Assembly (NCBI GenBank): GCA_034509495.1
Contig: CM067525.1
Span: 16,138,978 to 16,202,977, forward strand
Direction: 5' to 3'
Source: Acestrorhynchus altus
Lineage: Eukaryota; Chordata; Actinopteri; Characiformes; Acestrorhynchidae
Length of the DNA stretch: 64,000 nt
Under the pieces are notes generated by a model that saw only the letters and a program-made list of their open reading frames with translations, was not told the origin of the DNA and ran no database searches. The position numbers were made by a program, and so were the translations under genes. This document shows, in pieces, positions 63,489 to 64,000 of the stretch (within the stretch, counting starts at the first letter, position 1; each line of letters begins with the position of its first letter).

Positions 63489-64000
63489 CCATCCATATGA
63501 TTCATTCATCCGTCTGTAATCTCTCTGTGAATATGCATCCGTTCATCTTCTCGGTGTCTGGTCTGCTGAGGGTTTGTGAATGGAGCTGTGTTTAACTGTA
63601 TCACTCTGTAAGACGGTAATCGGTTCTCTCTTCTTCTCTTTGTTAGGTCGATGCCCCTTCTGTTATACACTCCACCGATTCCTCCTCTACTCCACCCCTC
63701 ATCACTCCATCACCTCCCTGTTCCCCTGCCCCCACGTCCTCCTCCTCCTCCTCCTCAGTCGTACCCTCCTCTCACACTCTGTCATCGTCCTCAGCTCCTC
63801 CCCTTTCTTTCGTACAGTGTTCCGCGAAGGCCTCAAAATCTCCATCACCTTCTTCTCTCCATTTCTCTCCTCCTCCCTCTGCTATTCCTTTGCCAGCCCC
63901 CTCTCCTACTCTTGCATCACCCCTTTCATCCTCCATCTCCCCATCTGCACCACCAATCTCCTCTCCGTGTTGCTCTCCTCCCCCATTTTTCCTCACTTCT
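32545..64000 (+). CDS. sorbs2: sorbs2 (ArgBP2-like) SH3 adaptor gene, 3' end outside window
   Basis: This entry describes the gene as a whole; exons are listed separately. Sorbin and SH3 domain-containing protein 2 is a scaffold that links Abl/Arg kinases, Cbl, Pyk2 and actin regulators at stress fibres, muscle Z-discs and excitatory synapses (family knowledge). Exons spell, in order, the N-terminal block with AAKGFRSVRPNLQDK, the SoHo domain (KAPHYEGIGPVDESG, then DWYKTMFKQIHMVHK), a linker (DRKVDTRKYRAEPRS), the neuronal exon, SH3-1 and SH3-2. SH3-1 reads KELSFKKGD and GIFPISYVE, closer to the SORBS2 than the SORBS1 or SORBS3 versions I remember. Every exon joins in phase. The third SH3 and the stop codon are not in the window. 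Whether this is the a or b teleost duplicate cannot be told from here. Confidence 0.95.
32555..33970. other. Intron between the ATG exon and the 99-bp exon
   Basis: It starts with G/C-rich sequence with loosely repeated GCACGGGGGA pieces (32720-32830) and turns AT-rich, with TTTATTTATT-type sequence, at 33340-33830. TGCATG also occurs at 33316-33321. No exon was recognised inside. Confidence 0.6.
33888..33922 (+). promoter_or_regulatory. Paired TGCATG (RBFOX) motifs upstream of the 99-bp exon
   Basis: TGCATG occurs at 33888-33893 and 33917-33922, then TG repeats, then the acceptor at 33971. RBFOX proteins bind (U)GCAUG; binding upstream of an exon usually promotes skipping. The exon is in-frame and matches an alternative segment of mammalian SORBS2, so regulated skipping is plausible. 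Confidence 0.45.
33971..34069 (+). CDS. sorbs2: sorbs2 99-bp N-terminal cassette exon (DSGG...KRVQSYPNL)
   Basis: The acceptor is CACACTCCAG and the donor is GCTGCAG followed by gtacta. Phase 1 in and phase 1 out give 33 codons reading DSGGRARKSVSLSLT and then MKRVQSYPNLYTSAA. Mammalian SORBS2 has the alternative segment DSGGCARK...VKRVQSSPNLLAA at exactly this point between MNT and GRDSQ, so identity is good. Because both neighbours are phase 1, the exon can be skipped without a frame change. Two TGCATG motifs lie 78 and 49 bases upstream. Confidence 0.85.
34289..34359. repeat. (TG)n microsatellite
   Basis: About 35 TG units, 220 bases downstream of the 99-bp exon. A shorter (AC)n at 34096-34120 lies closer to the exon, so the two could base-pair in the transcript. 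Confidence 0.9.
34580..36120. repeat. Long degenerate TTGGTCCCAAATA repeat
   Basis: Over about 1.5 kb the motif (A/C)TTGGTC(C/T)(C/T)AAATA with CTCC(A/C)(A/C)T returns every 25-50 bases, strongly diverged. It looks like an ancient minisatellite. The minus-strand open frames (for example near 35068-35502) derive from it. Confidence 0.65.
36549..36748. repeat. 16-bp minisatellite (ACAGGTTCAGACCTAC)
   Basis: About twelve copies of ACAGGTTCAGACCTAC with GGCC and ATTCC variants. The rest of the intron (36750-38605) contains a (T)n run at 37141-37163 and no recognised exon. Confidence 0.9.
38606..38632 (+). CDS. sorbs2: sorbs2 27-bp micro-exon (GSEAHSADS)
   Basis: This very short exon is bounded by TATTTCCAG and by TCCG followed by gtaagt. 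Phase 1 in and phase 1 out give G-S-E-A-H-S-A-D-S, matching mammalian GRDSQSPDS. It is followed only 115 bases later by the next exon. The length, a multiple of three, would also allow skipping. Confidence 0.85.
38748..38872 (+). CDS. sorbs2: sorbs2 exon: conserved AAKGFRSVRPNLQDK block
   Basis: The acceptor is TTTGTGTAG and the donor is GTCCTG followed by gtaaag. It begins phase 1 and ends phase 0. The peptide contains SSLAAKGFRSVRPNLQDKK, nearly identical to human SORBS2 and also recognisable in SORBS1. It lies upstream of the SoHo domain. No catalytic role is known; it is part of the N-terminal adaptor region. Confidence 0.92.
38985..39112. mobile_element. Interspersed repeat 'B' fragment, inverted
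   Basis: It contains ACACACCACCACCATGTCAG, GTGCTGAGAATGAGCCACCA and GCTCTGTGGTGGTCCTGTGG, the reverse complement of blocks seen at 24.7 and 30.4 kb. Confidence 0.7.
39617..40216 (+). CDS. sorbs2: Candidate sorbs2 cassette exon, Ser/Pro/Thr-rich (200 codons)
   Basis: The frame is open for exactly 200 codons from acceptor GTGTCAATCAG to donor GATGTCCTG followed by gtactg, phase 0 at both ends, and matches the phase of the flanking exons. It reads VPLAPPRRESYHMTPNPP and then long Ser-, Thr- and Pro-rich stretches, with LLERKVSSLKLTSDVGAK and PPSPPPRRDP. I do not recognise it in mammalian SORBS2. SORBS1 carries alternative Pro/Ser-rich exons at the same place, beginning near a VVPLY motif, so distant homology is possible. 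It is likely disordered, with SH3-ligand-like PxxP runs. The donor is moderate in strength. Confidence 0.6.
40573..40956 (+). CDS. sorbs2: Candidate second sorbs2 cassette exon, Ser/Pro-rich (about 128 codons)
   Basis: The acceptor is a good pyrimidine run ending CTTTGTCAG. The frame then reads RDTSPTKRGATSVSGPPSP, PYGRASQDSPDFLSGLLPK and SPVASPITVSALSHYSSS. Many SP/TP sites suggest phosphorylation by proline-directed kinases. The right edge is uncertain: gtaact after 40956 or gttaat after 40950 are both phase 0 but weak. It joins in frame from 40216 and on to 42058. No family match is recognised outside this gene context. Confidence 0.55.
41470..41645. mobile_element. Short palindromic MITE-like element
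   Basis: The left arm CTTGGTCCTGGAGGAGCCCC, TGTCCTGCACGTTCTAG is an imperfect inverted copy of the right arm CTAAAACGTGCAGGGCAGGG, GGATCTCCAGGATCAAGG. Arms are about 40 bases around an 80-base centre. It lies in the intron before exon 42058. Confidence 0.65.
42058..42178 (+). CDS. sorbs2: sorbs2 exon (QMAVNGSAHSQRSFSPP)
   Basis: The acceptor is GCTGTCCACAG and the donor is TTCAG followed by gtgggt. Phase 0 in and phase 1 out. The peptide aligns with the mammalian segment QITVNGNSGG...YYQRPFSPSAYSLPASL: the VNG core, QRSFSPPA and the following SLLSPGIVQIQQ are visible. A TGCATG motif sits about 210 bases downstream (42390-42395). Confidence 0.85.
43005..43220. repeat. 53-bp minisatellite with GC boxes, array 1
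   Basis: About four copies of a unit with CAGTCAGAGTCTGTATGCAG, GTTGAGCATCGG and CCCCGCCCCCTCTCTCTGATC. The CCCCGCCCC part is an Sp1/KLF-type GC box. It lies in the intron before the first SoHo exon. Confidence 0.9.
43599..43651 (+). repeat. (CT)n microsatellite upstream of the SoHo exon
   Basis: About 26 CT units lie 120 bases upstream of the acceptor at 43775, in a pyrimidine-rich region. Confidence 0.9.
43775..43950 (+). CDS. sorbs2: sorbs2 exon: first half of SoHo domain
   Basis: The acceptor is TCTCTTTCCCAG and the donor is CGTACG followed by gtaagc. Phase 1 in and phase 0 out. It encodes FSEEEKKVSLVKAPHYEG and IGPVDESGIPIAIRT, the start of the sorbin homology domain, which in this family binds flotillin and directs the protein to lipid rafts. 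The identity to human SORBS2 is high and clearly separates it from SORBS1. Arrays of a GC-box-containing 53-bp minisatellite lie on both sides. Confidence 0.95.
44255..44530. repeat. Repeat 'B' fragment joined to 53-bp minisatellite, array 2
   Basis: 44255-44336 is a repeat 'B' piece (ACACACTAACACACCACCAC, GCTGAGAATGACCCACCA). It passes directly into nearly four copies of the 53-bp GC-box unit also found at 43005-43220. The arrays thus frame exon 43775-43950. Confidence 0.85.
44969..45055. repeat. (TG)n microsatellite
   Basis: An interrupted TG run of about 87 bases, preceded by a fourfold CTCTCGCTG repeat (44850-44883). Confidence 0.9.
45205..45800. repeat. 0.6-kb (TTAG)n tetranucleotide array
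   Basis: About 600 bases of TTAG units with interruptions such as GATGTTAG, TTTATTTGTG and GGAATAGC that recur and suggest segmental duplications within the array. It lies in the SoHo intron, 330 bases upstream of exon 46135. Confidence 0.95.
46079..46124 (+). repeat. (TG)n tract next to the SoHo core exon acceptor
   Basis: About 23 TG units end ten bases before the acceptor of exon 46135-46201 and take the place of a normal pyrimidine tract. UG repeats in RNA are bound by CELF proteins and TDP-43 (known). Confidence 0.9.
46135..46201 (+). CDS. sorbs2: sorbs2 exon: core of SoHo domain (DWYKTMFKQIHMVHK)
   Basis: The exon follows a (TG)n tract of about 46 bases and TTTCTCCACAG. It reads TVDRPKDWYKTMFKQ and IHMVHKA, the diagnostic SoHo core, and ends phase 1 before gtgggt. 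Sequence is essentially identical to mammalian SORBS2. The UG-repeat in the pre-mRNA lies only about ten bases from the acceptor. Confidence 0.95.
46202..46926. other. Intron, nothing recognised
   Basis: About 725 AT-rich bases without repeats that I recognise and without exon-like sequence. Confidence 0.6.
46927..46977 (+). CDS. sorbs2: sorbs2 exon after SoHo (DDYADTYNATYTVINN)
   Basis: This 51-base exon lies between TCTTTTGCAG and AACG followed by gtaagt, phase 1 in and out. It corresponds to mammalian DDDTDMYNTPYTYNAG. It is acidic and tyrosine-rich. The length, a multiple of three, would allow skipping. Confidence 0.88.
47010..47265. repeat. 41-bp minisatellite, second array
   Basis: About six copies of the ACTGGCCACTTTATTAGAAA unit also found at 20610-21500. 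It fills almost the whole intron and ends about 30 bases before the acceptor of exon 47295. Confidence 0.9.
47295..47487 (+). CDS. sorbs2: sorbs2 proline-rich linker exon
   Basis: The acceptor is TTTGTCCTTCAG and the donor is GATCC followed by gtaagc. Phase 1 in and phase 2 out. It encodes HPPPRTHTYRPLSRNTMD and then a run of prolines, PAPIPPPPPPMPSLLQLR, matching mammalian THTYRPLSK... and VPPPVPPLRPRDR. The polyproline stretch is a likely SH3/EVH1/profilin ligand (inference). Confidence 0.92.
47505..47790. mobile_element. MITE copy without clear ends
   Basis: It shares TTTGATTACAGTCAAGATTG, CAGAGAACACAGTTCCACTG and CTATTGGCAGAACTTCTTTA with the copies at 27.1 and 61.7 kb. It begins about 20 bases after the donor of exon 47295-47487. 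Confidence 0.65.
47863..47977 (+). CDS. sorbs2: sorbs2 linker exon (DRKVDTRKYRAEPRSIFEYEPGK)
   Basis: The acceptor is AATCCCCTGCAG and the donor is AGGCCG followed by gtgagt. Phase 2 in and phase 0 out. It reads NEWSPPDRKVDTRKYRAE and PRSIFEYEPGKSSILEQ, one of the best conserved blocks in SORBS1/SORBS2. It carries the tyrosine-containing FEYEPG motif. Confidence 0.95.
48785..49400. repeat. 17-bp minisatellite (GTAATTACAGTTATAGT)
   Basis: About 36 copies with C/T and A/G variants. Each unit pair carries ATTACA and TGTAAT as an inverted repeat, so the array is self-complementary. It lies in the 3.2-kb intron before exon 51211. Confidence 0.93.
49697..51059. repeat. Microsatellite cluster in the intron before exon 51211
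   Basis: (TG)n at about 49697-49760; AATCATCCAGTTCTG 15-mers in about five copies at 50242-50318; (GT)n at 50372-50441, then (GA)n at 50447-50487; and (TG)n at about 50970-51059. The region 49800-50240 has many GAATCA-like motifs. Confidence 0.88.
51115..51200 (+). repeat. (CT)n tract at the acceptor of exon 51211
   Basis: About 80 bases of CT repeat lead directly into GCTCTTCACTCCAG and serve as the polypyrimidine tract of the exon. Confidence 0.9.
51211..51294 (+). CDS. sorbs2: sorbs2 exon (EIDLENEPWFKFFSELEFGRP)
   Basis: An 85-base CT-rich tract runs straight into TTCACTCCAG; the donor is GGCCG followed by gtaagt. It is 28 codons with phase 0 at both ends. The peptide GDEIDLENEPWFKFFSEL is conserved between SORBS1 and SORBS2. 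It pairs with the next exon (PPKKRLDYTPD), as in both paralogues. Confidence 0.93.
51370..52480. repeat. Intron with (TG)n runs and transposon fragments
   Basis: (TG)n at about 51370-51420 and 52420-52480. At 51890-51905 it has GTGAAAAAGTAATTGCCCC, and about 51960-52020 shares GGCATAACCACCCACAGTGG, ACAGCACAG with the stretch near 11715-11760 (ACCGCCCGCAGTGGACAGCG), so both are pieces of one interspersed element. No exon was recognised. Confidence 0.6.
52585..52641 (+). CDS. sorbs2: sorbs2 exon (PPKKRLDYTPDCSARS)
   Basis: This exon of 19 codons, phase 0 at both ends, sits between CTCTCCTAG and ACACAG followed by gtaatt. It continues the FGRP of the previous exon as PPKKRLDYTPD, a block with KKR that is known from mammalian SORBS2 long forms. 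The intron after it is almost pure pyrimidine for about 500 bases. Confidence 0.9.
52655..53165 (+). repeat. 500-base non-tandem pyrimidine-rich tract
   Basis: On the plus strand more than nine in ten bases look to be C or T, with CTTCTCTT and CTCCTCTC blocks. It begins just after the donor of exon 52585-52641. It differs from the pure (CT)n runs by being irregular. Confidence 0.85.
53389..53834. repeat. (TG)n, MITE end, GC-box unit, repeat 'B' and (ATT)n
   Basis: (TG)n at about 53389-53458. A left MITE end, GACTATATGGACAAAACTAT, TGGGACACC, lies at about 53532-53562. An inverted single 53-bp minisatellite-like unit (CAGACTCTGATTGATCAGAG, GGGGGCGGGGCTGATG) is at 53566-53605. A repeat 'B' piece is at 53640-53795 and an (ATT)n run at 53803-53834. 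Confidence 0.75.
54567..54580. promoter_or_regulatory. X-box-like motif upstream of exon 54774
   Basis: GTTGCCGTGGTAAC fits the RFX half-site pair GTTGCC and GGTAAC with a two-base spacer. It is about 200 bases upstream of a coding exon and in single-copy DNA. Confidence 0.35.
54774..54820 (+). CDS. sorbs2: sorbs2 exon (TSLYLPPSDRPEGAP)
   Basis: The acceptor is TTCTTCTTTTGCAG and the donor is CCCCGAG followed by gtgagt. Phase 0 in and phase 2 out. The peptide TSLYLPPSDRPEGAP corresponds to mammalian ASLYQSSIDRSLERP. An X-box-like motif (54567-54580) lies about 200 bases upstream. Confidence 0.85.
54821..55640. other. Intron, nothing recognised
   Basis: About 820 bases without tandem repeats. 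The open frame at 55172-55585 has no similarity I know, and the exon at 55641 begins in another context. Confidence 0.55.
55641..55798 (+). CDS. sorbs2: sorbs2 exon (DYRKRRKSEP, Ser-rich)
   Basis: The acceptor is GATCGTTGCAG. The exon reads SDASDYRKRRKSEPSGNE and ends SSPSSPSRGK with gtacag after 55798 (phase 2 in, phase 1 out). Mammalian SORBS2 has ASDFRKRRKSEP and SSPSSPSRAKG at the same places. The basic RKRRKSEP motif is a plausible nuclear-localisation-like or phosphorylation site. Confidence 0.92.
56178..57806 (+). CDS. sorbs2: sorbs2 neuronal (nArgBP2-type) giant exon
   Basis: This 1,629-base exon runs from TGCTGCCTCTGCAG to TATTCAG followed by gtgcag, phase 1 in and out. It matches the neuron-specific exon of nArgBP2: FKNGWPTCRQDGGEIWSS, SRSCDDLLSD, PGFLQLYKKMHHIDRAQL, MVPNRISEYEQLIKKSKS, CPKRRFSVESLLEEE, LEGSSFCSESD-like IEGSSFCSESDLDHCS, a histidine tract, ISSCKGRCPASYTRFTTM with the putative zinc-binding Cys pair, KLAFLVSPVPFRRK, and SILRRLLEELLPDVPERS. 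In mammals this isoform binds SAPAP-type postsynaptic proteins and is enriched at excitatory synapses. The reading frame continues past the donor to a stop at 57922, which would be an intron-retained end. A long, partly Ser-rich C-terminal part after the PERS motif is fish-divergent. Confidence 0.96.
58221..58626. mobile_element. Complete MITE copy with inverted repeats
   Basis: The left end CACTGTATGTCCAAAAGTTT, GTGGACACCCC and the right end (reverse complement) CACTATATGGACAAAAGTAT, CAGGACACCCC are about 30-base inverted repeats. The element is flanked by TA on both sides, as expected for TA-targeting Tc1/mariner-type transposition. No transposase is present in 406 bases. It lies in the intron after the neuronal exon. 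Confidence 0.8.
59145..59150 (+). terminator. Candidate intronic polyadenylation signal (AATAAA)
   Basis: AATAAA is followed within 15-35 bases by a T/G-rich stretch. It lies about 1.2 kb after an in-frame stop (57922) reached if the donor of the giant exon is not used, in an AT-rich, UTR-like segment. It could end a short transcript lacking all SH3 domains. This is speculative without transcript data. Confidence 0.25.
59260..59307 (+). repeat. (TG)n tract next to the acceptor of exon 59316
   Basis: About 24 TG units end eight bases before the exon. Confidence 0.9.
59316..59377 (+). CDS. sorbs2: sorbs2 exon before SH3-1 (DQGSDAGSLTPQNRRPTPDRE)
   Basis: The acceptor TTCTCTACAG lies directly after a (TG)n tract of about 48 bases; the donor is CGAGAG followed by gtaata. 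Phase 1 in and phase 0 out. It matches the short mammalian segment STLTDMGRSAPRERRGTPEK that precedes the first SH3. Confidence 0.85.
59757..59882. repeat. 27-bp tandem repeat (TTGATCTTCAGTGTGATCTG)
   Basis: About five copies with AGATGA/AGCTGA and GTG/GCG variants, in the intron before the first SH3 exon. Confidence 0.9.
60000..60046 (+). CDS. sorbs2: sorbs2 exon: SH3-1, N-terminal part (AIYDFKAQTSK)
   Basis: The acceptor is CTCTCCTCCATCAG and the donor is ACCAGCAA followed by gtgagt. Phase 0 in and phase 2 out. It encodes RQSARAIYDFKAQTSK with the ALYDY-like AIYDF motif that opens an SH3 fold. Identity to SORBS2 is near complete. A TGCATG motif lies about 210 bases downstream (60260-60265). 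Confidence 0.95.
60047..60771. repeat. Intron inside SH3-1 with (TG)n at the acceptor
   Basis: A short CA run lies at about 60163-60192 and a (TG)n run at about 60709-60762, ending ten bases before the next exon. The remainder is single copy without a recognised exon. Confidence 0.8.
60772..60886 (+). CDS. sorbs2: sorbs2 exon: SH3-1, C-terminal part
   Basis: A (TG)n tract leads into TTTTCTACAG; the donor is GTAGAG followed by gtaaac. Phase 2 in and phase 0 out. It reads ELSFKKGDAINIIRQIDS, NWYEGEHRGRIGIFP and ISYVE, holding the ligand-binding Trp, the conserved Pro and Tyr of the SH3 pocket. In ArgBP2 the first two SH3 domains bind vinculin, Abl/Arg and Pyk2 (family knowledge). Confidence 0.97.
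60975..61430 (+). mobile_element. tRNA-derived SINE in the intron before SH3-2
   Basis: The head has TGTAGCAGGCTAAGGCGCTA (A-box-like) and GGGTCGCAGGTTCGAATCC (B-box GGTTCGAATCC) at tRNA spacing. A body of about 380 bases follows, with CCAGAGGGAGAGAAATTGGC, GGGGTGGGTAGATGGCG and CAACATCCGAGTTCAGGAGA. It fills most of the 603-base intron and ends near ATTACCCAGTAACCAATCTC, which passes into the (CT)n run. Confidence 0.8.
61433..61488 (+). repeat. (CT)n tract abutting the SH3-2 exon
   Basis: About 27 CT units stand between the SINE end and the acceptor CAG at 61487-61489 and form the whole polypyrimidine tract. It may have grown from the SINE's 3' tail (inference). Confidence 0.9.
61490..61618 (+). 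CDS. sorbs2: sorbs2 exon: inter-SH3 linker and SH3-2, N-terminal part; GC donor
   Basis: A 55-base CT tract runs into CAG at the acceptor. The 43 codons read KVASPERKQPARPPPPAQ, then EMGEAVARYNFNADTNVE and LSLRK, an excellent SORBS2 match with the proline ligand ARPPPPAQ. The next exon begins exactly at GERVV, so the exon must end at AAG 61618. The next bases are gccagt, not gt: a GC donor. No GT in the neighbourhood keeps both protein and frame. A SINE precedes and a MITE follows the exon closely. Confidence 0.93.
61638..62027. mobile_element. MITE copy inserted 19 bp after the SH3-2 exon donor
   Basis: The left end CACTATATGGACAAAAGTAT, TGGGACGCC and the right end (reverse complement) CACTATATGTCCAAATGTTT, GTGGACACCCC are inverted repeats. 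TA follows the right end and CA precedes the left. The body has CAGAGAACACAGTTCCACTG and GGGGGGCTTCATGCCCCTCT. It occupies most of the 489-base intron. Confidence 0.8.
62108..62272 (+). CDS. sorbs2: sorbs2 exon: SH3-2, C-terminal part
   Basis: The acceptor is TTTGTGTTACAG and the donor is CAGAAG followed by gtaaag; phase 0 at both ends. It reads GERVVLLRKVDQNWFEGR, IPGTSKQGIFPVSYVDVI and then a Ser-rich tail, KGSPSKSPSHHGD. The conserved Trp and GIFPVSYV of the second SH3 are present. Confidence 0.97.
62325..62358. repeat. (AC)n microsatellite
   Basis: About 17 AC units in the short intron between SH3-2 and the large insert exon. Confidence 0.9.
62419..63324 (+). CDS. sorbs2: Candidate large sorbs2 exon between SH3-2 and SH3-3 (302 codons)
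   Basis: The frame is open for 302 codons from acceptor CTCTCTGAAAG to GGCAGAG followed by gtagat, phase 0 at both ends, and so compatible with both neighbours. The first third is Pro/Ser-rich, with SSPVPPTPPPLPS. The second part is charged and more complex: RFHKNQNDLPKLISDPDP, YNKLLSMFVRDHLCQEVE, ELLPSDWLTGPLSIKSEN and ELYIREEGDEPIRST. Mammalian SORBS2 has only about 60 residues between SH3-2 and SH3-3 in the form I know, so this is either a rarely used exon or a fish expansion. I do not recognise a domain. The acceptor ends AAAG and is preceded by a T-rich run. Confidence 0.6.
63325..63646. repeat. Intron with (TCTA)n and (CATC)n runs
   Basis: TGTC/TCTA units at about 63343-63384 and CATC units at about 63451-63496. 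Nothing else is recognised in the 322 bases. Confidence 0.85.
63647..64000 (+). CDS. sorbs2: Candidate sorbs2 exon, Ser/Pro-rich, runs off the window
   Basis: The acceptor is TTCTCTTTGTTAG. The frame stays open for 118 codons to the window edge and joins phase 0 from 63324. It reads VDAPSVIHSTDSSSTPP and then almost only Ser, Pro, Ala, Leu and Thr, with a run of seven serines. Such low-complexity sequence can be open by chance, but the pyrimidine-rich strand is also open in a frame matching the upstream exon. The right end is unknown. Confidence 0.5.

Overview
The window is vertebrate genomic DNA, almost certainly from a ray-finned fish. It is very rich in (TG)n/(CA)n and (CT)n microsatellites, carries Tc1/mariner-like transposase remnants, short inverted-repeat elements and tRNA-derived SINEs, and has small exons separated by long introns with GT-AG borders. 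Several interspersed elements look like ones common in otophysan fishes (catfish, characins, electric eels). That narrower placement is inference only.

One gene can be supported: a plus-strand sorbs2 (ArgBP2) orthologue, an SH3 adaptor of the sorbin/vinexin (SORBS) family. It enters at a CpG-rich promoter with a probable untranslated first exon (about 3570-3915) and runs off the right edge. I reconstructed two candidate 5' UTR exons and 24 exons from the ATG exon to the window end: 32499-32554 (ATG at 32545), 33971-34069, 38606-38632, 38748-38872, 39617-40216, 40573-about 40956, 42058-42178, 43775-43950, 46135-46201, 46927-46977, 47295-47487, 47863-47977, 51211-51294, 52585-52641, 54774-54820, 55641-55798, 56178-57806, 59316-59377, 60000-60046, 60772-60886, 61490-61618, 62108-62272, 62419-63324 and 63647 to beyond 64000. 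All phases join. If every exon were included, the in-window reading frame would be about 1,907 codons. It holds the conserved N-terminal segment, the SoHo domain, a proline-rich linker, the very large neuronal (nArgBP2-type) exon, SH3-1, SH3-2, and a long Ser/Pro-rich insert before the third SH3, which lies outside the window.

Layout: 1-3570 is upstream DNA with repeats. 3570-3950 is the CpG-rich promoter and exon 1. 3916-32498 is 5' UTR intron, dominated by minisatellites, a 1.4 kb 16-bp array, a 0.7 kb CT tract, Tc1 relics and SINE/MITE copies. 32.5-43.9 kb holds the N-terminal exons, including three candidate cassette exons. 43.8-48 kb holds SoHo and linker exons. 51-60 kb holds linker exons and the neuronal exon. 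60-64 kb holds the SH3 region.

The most notable points are: an SH3-2 exon squeezed between a SINE/CT tract and a MITE, with a non-canonical GC donor; a 99-bp in-frame exon with paired TGCATG motifs upstream; two Ser/Pro-rich in-frame exons; a large insert between SH3-2 and SH3-3; microsatellites abutting many splice acceptors; and three X-box (RFX-type) motifs. I saw no second protein-coding gene, no RNA gene and no prokaryote-type system.
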